From Penium margaritaceum (Eukaryota > Streptophyta > Zygnematophyceae > Desmidiales > Peniaceae), in NCBI GenBank assembly GCA_023375785.1, contig SZWC01000520.1, forward strand, positions 242,044 to 298,645: a stretch of DNA of 56,602 nucleotides, written 5' to 3'. How positions within the stretch are numbered: position 1 is the first letter of the stretch; every line of letters starts with the position of its first letter. The notes under the pieces are model-generated. The model saw nothing but the letters and a program-made list of their open reading frames with translations. It had not been told where the DNA came from and did not search any database. Below are positions 44,280 to 54,020 of this stretch, one piece after another. The position numbers and the translations under genes were made by a program.

Positions 44280-45480
44280 CAGTGACTGGCACCAGCACGT
44301 AACAGCGATAACCTGCAGCAGGGGCATCCGCATGCAACGGCAGCGAGTAGTGGCAGCAGCAGCCAGCAGAAGCTGCGTGCAGCAGTAGCAGCAGGCAGAA
44401 GCAGCAGCTCGCAGCAGCCCGCAGCAGCAGCAGCAGCAGCCCACAGTAGCAGCCCACAGCAGCAGCGAGCAGCAGCCACAACACGCAGCAGCTGCAGTAG
44501 TGTGTAGCAGCAGCAGCGGGCTGCAGCAGCCGCAGCAGTGAGCCACAGTAGCATCCAACTGCAGCAGTAGCAGTAGCGAGCAATTGCTGGCAGCAGCCAG
44601 CAGCGGCTGCTGCTACTCGTAGCCCGCAGCACGCGAACAGCGAGCGGCAGCTCGCTGCTACCAGCGAGCAGCTGCTTGCTGCTGCCAGCGAGCAGCAGCC
44701 CGCTACTCGCAGCAGACAACGGGCTGCTGCCCACTGTGACAGAGAAAAAAAAACAAAAAGAACGAGAAGGAAAAAAATCCCCCACCCCATTTTCTTCTCT
44801 GCCGCTGCCGCAGCAGCTACCTTAGCTACTGGAGCAGCCACAACAGGCGCAGCAGCCCGTAGCAGCACAAGCTGCTGCTACAACTGTAGCCGCAGCAATA
44901 GTAGCAGCAGCAGCCGCAGTCGCAGCAGTAGCAGCAGCAGCAGCACCTGCATCAGCAGAGCAGCAGTCGTAGTGGCAACAGCACCACCAGCTATAGCAGC
45001 AGCAGCAGTAGCATCAGTAGCAGCTGCAACGGCTGCAGCAGCAGCAGTAGTAGCAGTAATAGCAGCAACAACAGTGGCCCCAAAAACCGCCGCTGCTGAT
45101 GTTAGTATCCCACTGTTGACGTCACTGATGATGTCACTGCTGACGTCATCAACAAAAAAACAAAAAGGGAGAGAAAGGGAAGGGGGAAGACAACCAAAGG
45201 GGTGGGTAGAACTCCCACCGCCCCAAGCCACTGCTGACATCAGCAACACAAAGACAAAAAAAACAAGGGCCACCAAACCATGGCTGGTAGCCCCTGTGGG
45301 GAGGGGTCCTCCACTGTTGGGGGGACCCCCAGCCCCCTTTTCTTGCAGCAACTACAGTATCAGTAGTAGCAGCAGCAGCATCAGCAGTAGCAGCATCAGC
45401 AGCAGCAGCAGCAGCACCAGCAGCAGCAGCAGCAGCCCACTAGTATCTTTGGCAGCAATCCTGACCCCCTCGCTGCTCTT
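44280..45480 (+). repeat. Triplet-rich leader of element H
   Basis: CAG/TAG/CAA triplets over 1.2 kb, including nearly pure CAG runs at 45370-45440. The reading frames across it (Ala, Ser, Cys, Leu or Gln runs) carry no homology. Confidence 0.82.
45117..45148 (+). promoter_or_regulatory. TGACGTCA trio with 12-bp spacing in the H leader
   Basis: TGACGTCA (45117), TGATGTCA (45129), TGACGTCA (45141). Same motif and period as in the G leader. Confidence 0.7.
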
Positions 45481-45488
45481 CAGCAATA

Positions 45489-46676
45489 GCTCATCGCCTT
45501 GACGCAGCAGCTTACAGCACTACAGCCATTAGCCTCCCAGACTGCCACCAATGCGCTGCCGTCGTTCATCCCTGCAGGGCACGCCAGTCCAGCTGTGTCT
45601 CCTGCCACGTACTACCTGGCACAACAGCAGACTCAGCGCGAGTGGCAGACAGTGACCTCCATCCTTGGCCCCACTCTGGGCACCGTCCGCAGGCAGAAGG
45701 ACTTTGAGATGCCGCCGTCGCCGCTTCCAGCCGGCGAGCAGTTCTGGAGCTGGGAGCTCAGCTTCCGGATCTGGGCGCAAGGTGAGGGCCTGTGGGCATA
45801 CTACACCCTCCCTTATGACCCCACCCAGGCCGACCAGCTGTATGACGCTGGTCGTGCCGTCCGTGCCCTCATCCCAGTCGCCCCTCCAGCTTCCCGCCTG
45901 GCCCTAGAGCCTTTCCTCGGCGACTTCACCGCTGGCGCCATCCCAGATCCTGCAGCCGCATGGCACGTCCTCACCCGGTCCCATCGCCTGTCCAGTGACG
46001 CTGAGATCAGTCGTCTGCTTCGGGAGTTCAACTCCCTGCACATCGGGGTGACCGAGATGGTCACTGCCTACTGGCAGCGGGGAGAGGACATCCTTCATCG
46101 TCTCTGCATATCTGTCCCACCCCCTCTGTCCGCGCTCCTCACCATCAAGCGCGGCGCCACCAGCACGTACGCGGACGTCTTCGTGCACTACCCCCAGGAC
46201 GTCCTCTCCACCATGGAGGCCCAGGGCATCCTCATGCCCGGGCATACGAGCTCTTCCTCCGCATTGAGGAAGCTCGTTTGGAGTCCCAGCTCCATCGCAC
46301 GGAGGCTCTTGCATCCCCTGCCGTCGCCTCCCCTGCCGTCGCTTCCGTGTCCTTCGCTTCCCCTACCACAGCTACCTCATCATCTTCGGGGAAAAAGAAG
46401 AAGAGCCGGAACAAGAAAGGCAAGGGTCTGCCGCAACAGTAGCAGTAGCAGCCGTCGGCCGGGTCCAGTGGTGGTAGCTCGGTCTGCCACAACTGTGGCC
46501 AGCCCGGGCACGGGTGGTACACGTGCCCTCTCCCGACGGACGAGGCGCGCATCATCGCCACCATGCGTCGCCAGCGGGAGCGCCGTCTCGCCTCTGCCGC
46601 CTTTGCTGCCGCTGGCCCTGACACTTCGCCCTCGTCCAGTAGCTCCGCCACTCCGACAGCTCCGCCAGTCCCGTAG
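45489..46676 (+). pseudogene. Element H Gag (one frameshift)
   Basis: Open from just after a TAG at 45486-45488. No ATG marks the start, so it may lie upstream or be lost. Blocks: QTATNALPSFIPAGH, QTVTSILGPTLGTVRRQKDFE, GEQFWSWELSFRIWAQGEG, LPYDPTQADQLYDAG, AWHVLTRSHRLSSDAE, SRLLREFNSLHIG, LLTIKRGATSTYADVF. A frame change near 46240 is followed by YELFLRIEEARLESQ, a Ser/Lys-rich tail, two TAG codons at 46441-46449 and an intact CCHC knuckle CHNCGQPGHGWYTC near 46490. The capsid and knuckle layout is that of G. Confidence 0.85.
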
Positions 46677-46913
46677 ACACCGGCGCTGCAGCAATACTAT
46701 CCATAGTCGTCGGTACCTCCGTTCCCATCACCGGCGCTTTCCCTCCCTTACCCGGGCTCCGGTGCCGTCACTCCGCACTCGGTCTACACTCCTAGGCCGT
46801 CCTCCCATGAGCGTCAGCTGGAGCAGTTCATCGCGCTCCAGCTCGGCCTGACGCACCCTCCTCCCCAGGGAAGTGCGATTTGCATCACCTCTTGCTCTCC
46901 TGCCCCGCCTTGC

Positions 46914-48460
46914 ATGACAGAGACTGAACTATGGTCGTGTCCCGTTTCCTCGTCTATCTCATCGTCTTCCGTGGTCTCCTCTACCCCTTCCTATGACGAC
47001 GTTGCGTGGCTTGACCATTGGCAGTCTCGGTTTGCGCCTCCTTCCACCGCGTCCGTGTCCCTTGCTTGCTGCCATGTGACCGTTAGCGATCTCGCGACCC
47101 CGGTCCAAAACCCCGCTGACACCTGGATCATTGACTCCAGGGCCACGCATCACATGACGACCTCTCGTGAGGCCTTCAGCATGCTTGGTCCTGTAGGCAA
47201 TGTCTCCGGTGTCCGGACGGGCTCTGGACAGATGTTGCCTGTCCGTGGTGTTGGCGTTGTTCGTTTCCGTGGTCCTGCCGGTGACGTCTTTTTGACCGAT
47301 GTCCTCTTCGTCCCTGGTCTCGAGCTCAACCTTCTGTCCGTCACTGCACTTGACCGCATGAGCATGGACGTTGTGCACTCGCGTGGTGTTGGCACTGTGT
47401 CGCTGCGTCCGTCTGGTCTCATCGTACTGCACGCCACCGCCTGTGGCAACCTGTGGCATGTGCCCCGTCTCTCCTCCTCCCCTTCCGTCTCCTCCCCGTC
47501 TGCTGCCACAGGCCATGTATTTGTCACCAGCACGCTTTCTGCTTCATACACTCGCCTCTTGCACCGCCGCCTTTGCCACGTCCACTCTGCCGCCGTAGAC
47601 AGCATGCTCCGCACCCAACCGGCCAAGGGCCTTGACCCGGAGACTTTCCCCCTCCCGTGCCCCACTGAGTGCATTGATTGCGCTCAGGGGAAGATGCACC
47701 GGTCCACGTACCCTTTGTCTTCCTCGTGTGCGTCCGCCCATCTTGACCTTGTCCATTTGAACGTCATGGGCCCTCTCCCCACCGAGTCCGTCAGCGAGCA
47801 CGACCACTATGTCCTCACCCTCACTGACGACTACTCTCGCTACTGTGGTGTCTTCTGCCTTCGGCAGAAGAGCGATGTCGCCCGCACCATCCAGGACTGG
47901 CTTGTCCTTGCGGAGCGCGAGTGTGGCCGCTCTCTTTGCCGCTTTTGCTCCGATCGCGGTGGTGAGTACATTGGTGAGGCCACGACCTTTCTCGCCTCAC
48001 GTGGCATCCACCATGAGACATCCGCGCCCTACACGCCCGCCCAGAACAGATCTCCGAACGTTGGAACGGTACCATGGCTTACGCCGTTCGCACCATGCAG
48101 GTCTAGTCTGGTCTCTCCGATGGCTTCTACTTTGAAGCCATGGCCTACATGACCTGGGTCTGGAACCGGATTCCCCACGGTCCCCTTCCCCGACAGTCCA
48201 CGCCTTACCAGCATTGGTGCGGTCAGCGCGCTGACCTGCGCCCGGCTCGCGTCTGGGGCTACGTGGCCGTGGTGTGGCTGCCCGCCCCACAGCAGGGCGG
48301 CAAGCTCACCCCCCCGCGGATGTCCCCGTACCTTCCTCGGTGTCTCTCGTCAGTCCAAGGCCTGGCGCTTCTGGGATCCCTCTCGGCACTTCATCGTCGA
48401 GTCCCGGGATGCCCTCTTCTTCAAGGACCTGTTTCCTCCCGACCTCATTCGCTCCGGCTC
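46914..48460 (+). pseudogene. Element H protease and integrase
   Basis: 412-codon open frame to 48152, then shifted remains. The protease site WIIDSRATHHMT near 47130 has Arg for Gly (D-S-R). Then FLTDVLFVPGLELNLLS, LDRMSMDVVHSRGVGTV, and the zinc region LLHRRLCHVHSAAVDSM with CIDCAQGKMHR. The first catalytic position reads VHLNVMGPL, Asn for Asp; the second, CSDRGGEYIG, is intact. At about 48047 two bases are missing in the block before the catalytic Glu, shifting the frame. The rest (MAYMTWVWNRIPHGPLP, WGYVAVVWLP) continues from 48140 with another shift near 48318. Dead enzyme. Confidence 0.9.
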
Positions 48461-48464
48461 GTCC

Positions 48465-49050
48465 GTGTCTATCCCGTTGCGTGGGGGAGTGATTTCGTCC
48501 TCCGTCTTGTCGCTTCCGAGTGACACATTCCCCAGTCCCTCTAGGCCGGCAGCCCCATTCGCGTCCGCTGGTCCCTCCCGGCCAACAGCCCCAGTCGCGT
48601 CTGCCGGCCCCTCCGAGCCCATGGCCCCAGTCGTGTCTGCTGGTCTCTCCGAGCCGGCAGCCCCAGACGCGTCTGCTGGTCCCTCCGGGCCGGCAGCCCC
48701 AGTCGTGTCCGCTGGCCCCTCCAGGCCGGCAGCCCCAGACGCGCCCGCCAGTCCCTCCGGGCCAGTAGCCCCAGTCGCATCCGCTGGTCCCTCCGATTCG
48801 GCAGCCCCAGTCGCGTCCTCCGGTCTCTCAGGGCCAACAGCCCCAGTCGCGTCCACTGATCCCTCCGGACCGGCAGCTCCAGTTGTTTCCGCTGGCCCTT
48901 ACGGGCCAGCAGCTCCAGTCACGTCCGCTGGCCCATCCGGGCCAGCTGCCCCGGTTGCATCCGCGGGCCCCTCCGGACCAGCAACCCCGTCTGCCTCCAT
49001 TGGCCCGTCGTACTCAGTGCCATCTCCTGCCCTGCCACGCTACACACGTG
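48465..49050 (+). pseudogene. Element H repeat linker between IN and RT
   Basis: About 12 tandem units of 12 residues (36 bp), consensus SAGPSGPAAPVA (for example SAGPSRPTAPVA, SAGPSEPMAPVV, STDPSGPAAPVV), in one open frame with RT. Codons within the unit vary at third positions while the Pro/Ser/Ala pattern is kept, which hints at past protein-level selection. Confidence 0.85.
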
Positions 49051-50383
49051 GCCCAGGCGGCAGCCTCCGACCCAGACCGTTGGTAAGCGCGCAGACTGTC
49101 GCACCACGCTCCGTGGCGCCTCGACCCCCCGTGGTTCCACGTGTCTCCTCCACTCCCACGATCGTGAGTGGGGATCCTGGCACCAAGGCCCTCGGCTTGA
49201 CCACCTCGGCCATCATTGCAGACCTTCACCCGGGCTCCGCACTGAGTTACGTCATGCTTCATCACGAGCATTGGCACGCTGTCGTGGCTGCACTCGCGCG
49301 CATCCCACCAGGGGCTCGAGATGCACACGCTCTCTCAGTCCGTTCCACAGCACGCTCGGAGGACCCAACCACCCTGCCCGAGGCACGAGCCTCTCCTGAG
49401 GCTACACACTGGGACGCTGCCTGCGCCGATGAGCTCGCTGCTATCCGACAGCACCATGTGTACGACCTCGTCGACCTTCCTCCGGGTCGGAAGGCCATCG
49501 GTGCCAAGTGGGTTTTTCGGCGCAAGTGGAAGCCCGATGGGTCCTTGGACAAGTACAAGGTCCGCCTTACAGCCAAGGGGTTTGCCCAGATTCCTGGGGT
49601 CGACTACGACCAGATCTTTGTCCCAATTGGCCGGTTCTCCACTAGCCGGGCCCTCTTCAGCCTGGTCGCCCAGCATGGGTGGGAGCTCCATCAGATGGAT
49701 GTGAGCAACGCGTTTCTCCATGGCTCACTGGAGGGTGAGGAGTTATACATGGTGCAGCCCCCAGGCTTCGACGACGGCAGTAGGAGAGTCTGGCGACTGC
49801 GTAAGGCCCTCTATGGCCTGAAGCAGTCGCCTTGGTGCTGGAACCAAGAAATCATCAGCACGCTCCTTCGGGGCGGGCTCCAGCGTAGCACCGCTGACCC
49901 CGCATTGTTTGTCAGTCTGCGAGGCCAGACTTTTGCCACTGTTCTGGTTTACGTCGATGATCTCCTCATTGCGTCGCGAGACACGGCTGCCATCCAGCGT
50001 GTCAAGGACTTGCTGTATGCCACCTACCAGATGAAGGATCTCGGATCTGCCAGAGTCTTCCTGGGCATGGAGCTCGAGCATGATCGCTCCCAGGGCGTCC
50101 TGCACATCCACCAGGCCGCCTATGTGCAGAATCTGTCCACCCGCTTTACGGAGGACCTGCCACTCGTGCCGAGCGCATCCTCACCCATGTCACCCGATGG
50201 CCAGGTGAAGCTGAAGAGTCCTGACCCAGCTGTTGTGGGGGAGCCAGTTGACGTGACCACGTACCTGCGAGTCATCGGGTCACTGATGTTCCTGGCGACG
50301 ACGACGCGCCCAGACATCGCGTTCGCCGTCAACCTCCTGGCCCAGTTCTCTCAGGAGCCGCGTCACCTCCACTACGAGGCCGC
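49051..50383 (+). pseudogene. Element H reverse transcriptase, open palm region
   Basis: Continues the linker frame without a stop: [113 protein letters not shown], the catalytic VYVDDLLIASRD near 49955, YQMKDLGSARVFLGMELEHD, PVDVTTYLRVIGSLMFLATTTRPDI. All expected RT blocks are present and uninterrupted, so this is the best-preserved RT of the window. It ends at the N at 50384, whose flanking duplication breaks the frame artificially. Confidence 0.9.
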
Positions 50384-50781
50384 NCTGCCATCCAGCGTGT
50401 CAAGGACTTGCTGCACGCCGCCTACCAGATGAAGGATCTCGGATCTGCCAGAGTCTTCCTGGGCATGGAGCTCGAGCATGATCGCTCCCAGGGCGTCCTG
50501 CACATCCACCAGGCCGCCTATGTGCAGAATCTGTCCACCCGCTTTACGGAGGACCTGCCACTCGTGCCGAGCGCATCCTCACCCATGTCACCCGATGGCC
50601 AGGTGAAGCTGAAGAGTCCTGACCCAGCTGTTGTGGGGGAGCCAGTTGACGTGACCACGTACCTGCGAGTCATCGGGTCACTGATGTTCCTGGCGACGAC
50701 GACGGGCCCAGACATCGCGTTCGCCGTCAACCTCCTGGCCCAGTTTTCTCACGAGCCGCATCACCTCCACTATGAGGCCAC
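49987..50781. other. Direct duplication around single N in RT (probable assembly artefact)
   Basis: 49987-50383 and 50385-50781 are 397 bp each and nearly identical. The offset of 398 moves the second copy into another frame; dropping one copy would let the RT frame run on to 50842. Confidence 0.88.
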
Positions 50782-51307
50782 GATCCGAGTACTGCGCTAT
50801 GTCGTCTTGACTCCTTGGCGAGGTCTCATGTTCCGTCATTAGCCGTCTGTGGTCGCGGTGGGATACACCGACAGTGACTGGGCCGGACGGTAAGAGTCAC
50901 ACAGGCTGGATCTTTCTGATTGGTGGCACAGCTGTGTCCTGGCACAGTGGCAAGCAAGGGTGCATTGCACGCAGCACTGCTAAGGCTGTGTACGTGGCTC
51001 TTGGCTCAGGCGCGTGTGATAATGTGTGGCTGCGTCGTTTGTTGTCCGAGTTGCGTCAGCCTGTCGCATCCATCACGTTGCATCGTGACAAATGAGAGTG
51101 CCATGGCCATCGCCGACAATGACGGTGTGCATCACACACGCACAATGCAAATCAACATTGAGTATCACTGTGCGTTCGTTGTTGCATGACAGCAGCATCA
51201 GCATCGTGTGGGTTGAGACAGCATAGCATTTGGCTGACTTCTTGACCAAGGCACTGAAGTGCGACTCATTCAAGAAGGCTGTGAGTTCGGTCGGCATGCG
51301 TCCATGA
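50385..51307 (+). pseudogene. Element H RT end (second copy) and RNase H
   Basis: The repeated RT end, then HLHYEATIRVLRYVVLTPWRG to a TAG at 50840-50842, GYTDSDWAGR, a frame change, GKSHTGWIFLIGGTAVSWHSGKQGC (50895-50965), ARSTAKAVYVALGSGACDNVWLRRLLSELRQ, and another shift near 51090. Decayed blocks equivalent to NINIEYH and FLTKALK follow to the end near 51307. At least three frameshifts in RNase H, so it is more damaged than RT. Confidence 0.85.
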
Positions 51308-51318
51308 GTGGCTCTCTT

Positions 51319-51896
51319 TGTTGGTTATTGTCACGAACACACGCAAGTGCCCTCTTGTCTCCATTCATACACACATCTCACCACTGCAGGTGATTAATCT
51401 GGATTAAGGCTCCCTGGTGCAAGACTGTGGTGCAGCATGAAGAACACAGAGGATGTGCCTCCCTCAAGCTGCCGAGTTGTGGCTTCAGCACCAGTCTTGT
51501 CGCATGCCTTAGTTTAGTAATACACTCATACTAAAAGGGGATACAACTTGTGGGAATGCATGCTTGTTAGTTGATTGCATGCTTGCATGTTCCTAGAGTG
51601 GTGAACCGGGTTGCTGATCCCTTGGGACCACACATCCGGTTTGTGCCGACGTGTGAGAAACCGCCTGGAGCTCGTTCGCTCCAGGGTCGGGTTCGATCCC
51701 TGGGTGGCGTCCGGGCCCCACAACGATGGCCTCGCGTGGGTGGCCCGGTCAACCGGCTCTCACCACCTCGCTCACACTCACTCTCGCTAGTAAAGCTGTG
51801 ACTCCATTTTTCTAAGTCGTGAGCGTTTCCCGATCCATGGCGTGTTCTGTTGCTTGTCACCTACTTTCTTGCTAGCACAGCAACTACGCCTACCTA
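51319..51896 (+). repeat. 5' LTR of element I
   Basis: TGTTGGTTATTGTCACG... up to the primer site; about 575 bp. The exact 3' end is uncertain because there is no CA directly before the primer site (nearest is GCACAGCA near 51880). It contains a tRNA-like T-arm motif GGGTTCGATCCC near 51682. Confidence 0.75.
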
Positions 51897-51897
51897 C

Positions 51898-51909
51898 TGG
51901 TATCAGAGC
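51898..51909 (+). promoter_or_regulatory. Primer binding site of element I
   Basis: TGGTATCAGAGC, perfect plant-type initiator tRNA-Met 3'-end complement. Confidence 0.9.
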
Positions 51910-53037
51910 AGGAGGGCTGTCCCTCCCGCCGCGATGTCCTGGGACCTCATGAACCTCATGCGCTAAGCGCTTGGTGATTCGCCATAAGCCAAAGTGCGAG
52001 ACAGCGGCGGCCTAAGCAGCAGCAGCAGCAGCGGCGGTCATTCTGTACAGCCGCTTGCATAACACTCGTGCATCTCAGCACGAGGTCTTGGCAGCTGAGG
52101 CAGCAGCAACTGCTGCCACTCTGAGCAGCTTCTCATATCGAGCGACGGGTAACCTCGCTCAAGCCACGGCACAGGGCCGTGTCGACCTAAGCAACAGCAG
52201 CAGCATTCTGTGCAGCTGTTAGCACCGAGCGACAGGTGGTCCCGAGACCACCTGGCCGTGGCATTATTGGAAACCCCCCCCAAACGTCACACTCGCAGAT
52301 CTGAGAGCGAGACCGCAGCAGCTTGGACATCAGCAGCAGCCGCCACTCTGGGCAGCCGCTGTCACCAACCGACGGGTGATCCCGAGGCTTGGGCCATGGC
52401 GGACCAAGCAACAGCAGCAGCAGCGTAGGTGACGGTCTAGACCGCCGCAGTAGTCGCCGCTTTGTGCAAGCGCTGAATTTACAGCACTGATCTCAGTCCC
52501 CAAATTGCAGCTAGGCAGCATCAGCAGCAGCCACTCTGTGCTGCTGCCAACATTGCATTTGTGGACTTCAGCGCGAGGCCGTCGCAGCTTGGACAGCAGC
52601 AGCAGCCGCTACTCTGGGGAGCCGCTAGCATCGATGGACGGGGGAGCCCTAACGCGCCACAGCGTAAGGCCGTAGCGGCCCAAGCAGCAGCAGCAGCAGT
52701 CATGCCTTGCAGCCGCTTGGGCTCAGCCGCTTAGCCGCTTGGCACGAGAAGCAACTTAGGTAGCAGCCTGGGCAGCCGCAGCAGCCGCCGCTCTGTGCAA
52801 CTGCTGCTCTCACAGCCGTGACCTCAGCCCCAATCCTGCAGAGGTGGCAGTCTGGGCAGCCGCAGCATCCGCCGCTCTGTGCAACTGCTGCTCTCACAGC
52901 CGTGACCTTAGCCCCAACCCTGCAGCCAGACTTGATCCCAGCGCGCTCTCAGTCACCGCGGGCTGCCCTGAGGCAACCCATCAATCTGTACACTAGCGTC
53001 TCCACCTGAGATCGAGCCAGCACCTCCGTCGTCAACA
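51910..53037 (+). repeat. Triplet-rich leader of element I
   Basis: Contains repeated AGCAGCAGCAGC runs (52015-52030, 52405-52425, 52680-52700) and a 60- to 70-bp imperfect direct repeat, GGCAGCCGCAGCAGCCGCCGCTCTGTGC-like, at 52770-52830 and 52852-52915. No convincing coding region. Confidence 0.7.
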
Positions 53038-53940
53038 GTGGCTCAGGACGGTGCAAACACTGACGAGGAGCTTGCATACTACGAGGAGAGGGGGGAGAGA
53101 GAGGTGTGGTCGAGGGTGCGTCGCAGCAGTCCGGGGTATCATCCCGGTGAAGACTACGATCCCGCCGATCGCTACGCGTGGGCGGATGCGAGGGACTACG
53201 CAACGCGCTGTCAATCAGCCGACGACGACACTCCAACGTCGCTGAACCAGCCGGCAACAGCACCACAAAACAACCACCGACCTCTTCACTCTCTGGTAAG
53301 ACCACCCATTTCCCATAGGACACGACCGCAACACCGCCGTTCTGTTCCTCGTGGTGCAACTCCACCTGCTGCAGCGGCAGCATCTGAGGCCTCCGCTCCG
53401 CATCGTGCTGCATCCCCAGCCACATCTGCTGCAGAGCCCATCTCGTCCCTTGACATTCTCTCAGCGTTGCTGGCTATCCTTTCGTCCAGCGCTGCCGTTG
53501 CCACTACCTTTGCAGCCACAGCACGTGCCGCACATGCACCAGCCAGCACTGCTATAGATCAAGCCGTTGACGCATATACTGCAGCGGTTGACCAGGGACC
53601 CTTGGCGGCCTCTGCCGTCAACATAGCCACTCAGGTTGCTGCAGCAGCAGACGCAGTTGCATCCGCCGCAGCCTCAGCAGCCACAGCACTCTCCAATGCA
53701 GTTGGCTCTGCTAACATCTCTACAACACAGGCAGCCTCTCTGTCATCCACATCATCATCAGCAACTCGGCACCTACAACTGTTGGTTTTGATCGCTGCTA
53801 TCATCGTCGCTCTGTCAGGTGAAGCTCTGACAGGTGTAGCCTGCTTCGTCGTCACCACATCGTCCTTTGTCGCAGCCGTCTCCTCCTCAGCTGCTGCAGC
53901 ACTGCCACCACTGTTCTCTCTGCACCGCAGTGCGTGGTGA
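53038..53940 (+). CDS. Ala/Ser-rich ORF, possible Gag N-terminal extension of element I
   Basis: Open frame of about 300 codons beginning at a GTG (no ATG near it, so the start is unknown). The first 80 residues are mixed and charged (EELAYYEERGEREVW, DYDPADRYAWADARDYA), which looks like real protein. The remainder is Ala/Ser/Thr-rich with a hydrophobic run near 53790-53830 (LLVLIAAIIVALSG). No domain recognised. It stops at 53938-53940, shortly before the Gag-like frame after the N at 54020. It may be the N-terminus of Gag, a separate leader ORF, or a composition artefact. Confidence 0.4.
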   Translation: MAQDGANTDEELAYYEERGEREVWSRVRRSSPGYHPGEDYDPADRYAWADARDYATRCQSADDDTPTSLNQPATAPQNNHRPLHSLVRPPISHRTRPQHRRSVPRGATPPAAAAASEASAPHRAASPATSAAEPISSLDILSALLAILSSSAAVATTFAATARAAHAPASTAIDQAVDAYTAAVDQGPLAASAVNIATQVAAAADAVASAAASAATALSNAVGSANISTTQAASLSSTSSSATRHLQLLVLIAAIIVALSGEALTGVACFVVTTSSFVAAVSSSAAAALPPLFSLHRSAW

Positions 53941-54020
53941 GCCTGCCTTTCCTGTCCCTCCGCACTCTTTGCCCTCCCTGTGTTGGCGTGTTCGTGCGTT
54001 CAGGTTGTTGCCTTGCAGCN

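Larger units (their letters stand above)
42808..51318 (+). mobile_element. Element H, copia retrotransposon nested in G, cut by I
   Basis: Plus strand: LTR 42808-43984, primer site 43988-44000, triplet leader, gag, PR, IN, linker, RT, RH to about 51307, then interrupted by the LTR of I before its own polypurine tract and 3' LTR. Same family as G but better preserved: long open PR-IN and RT frames remain. Two overlap-type duplications (at 43627 and 50384) inflate its length. Confidence 0.9.

Noticed and set aside
48465-49050. CRISPR array or collagen-like host gene suggested by regular 36-bp repeats
   Set aside because: There are no unique spacers, units are back to back and in frame with copia RT, so this is a coding minisatellite in a retrotransposon linker.
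51640-51720. tRNA gene
   Set aside because: Only a T-arm-like hairpin; no A box, anticodon arm or acceptor pairing could be found around it.
53038-53940. A secreted or membrane host protein, because of the hydrophobic run in the Ala-rich ORF
   Set aside because: It lies between the leader and Gag of element I, starts at GTG not ATG, and the hydrophobic run comes from biased composition; kept only as a possible Gag extension.
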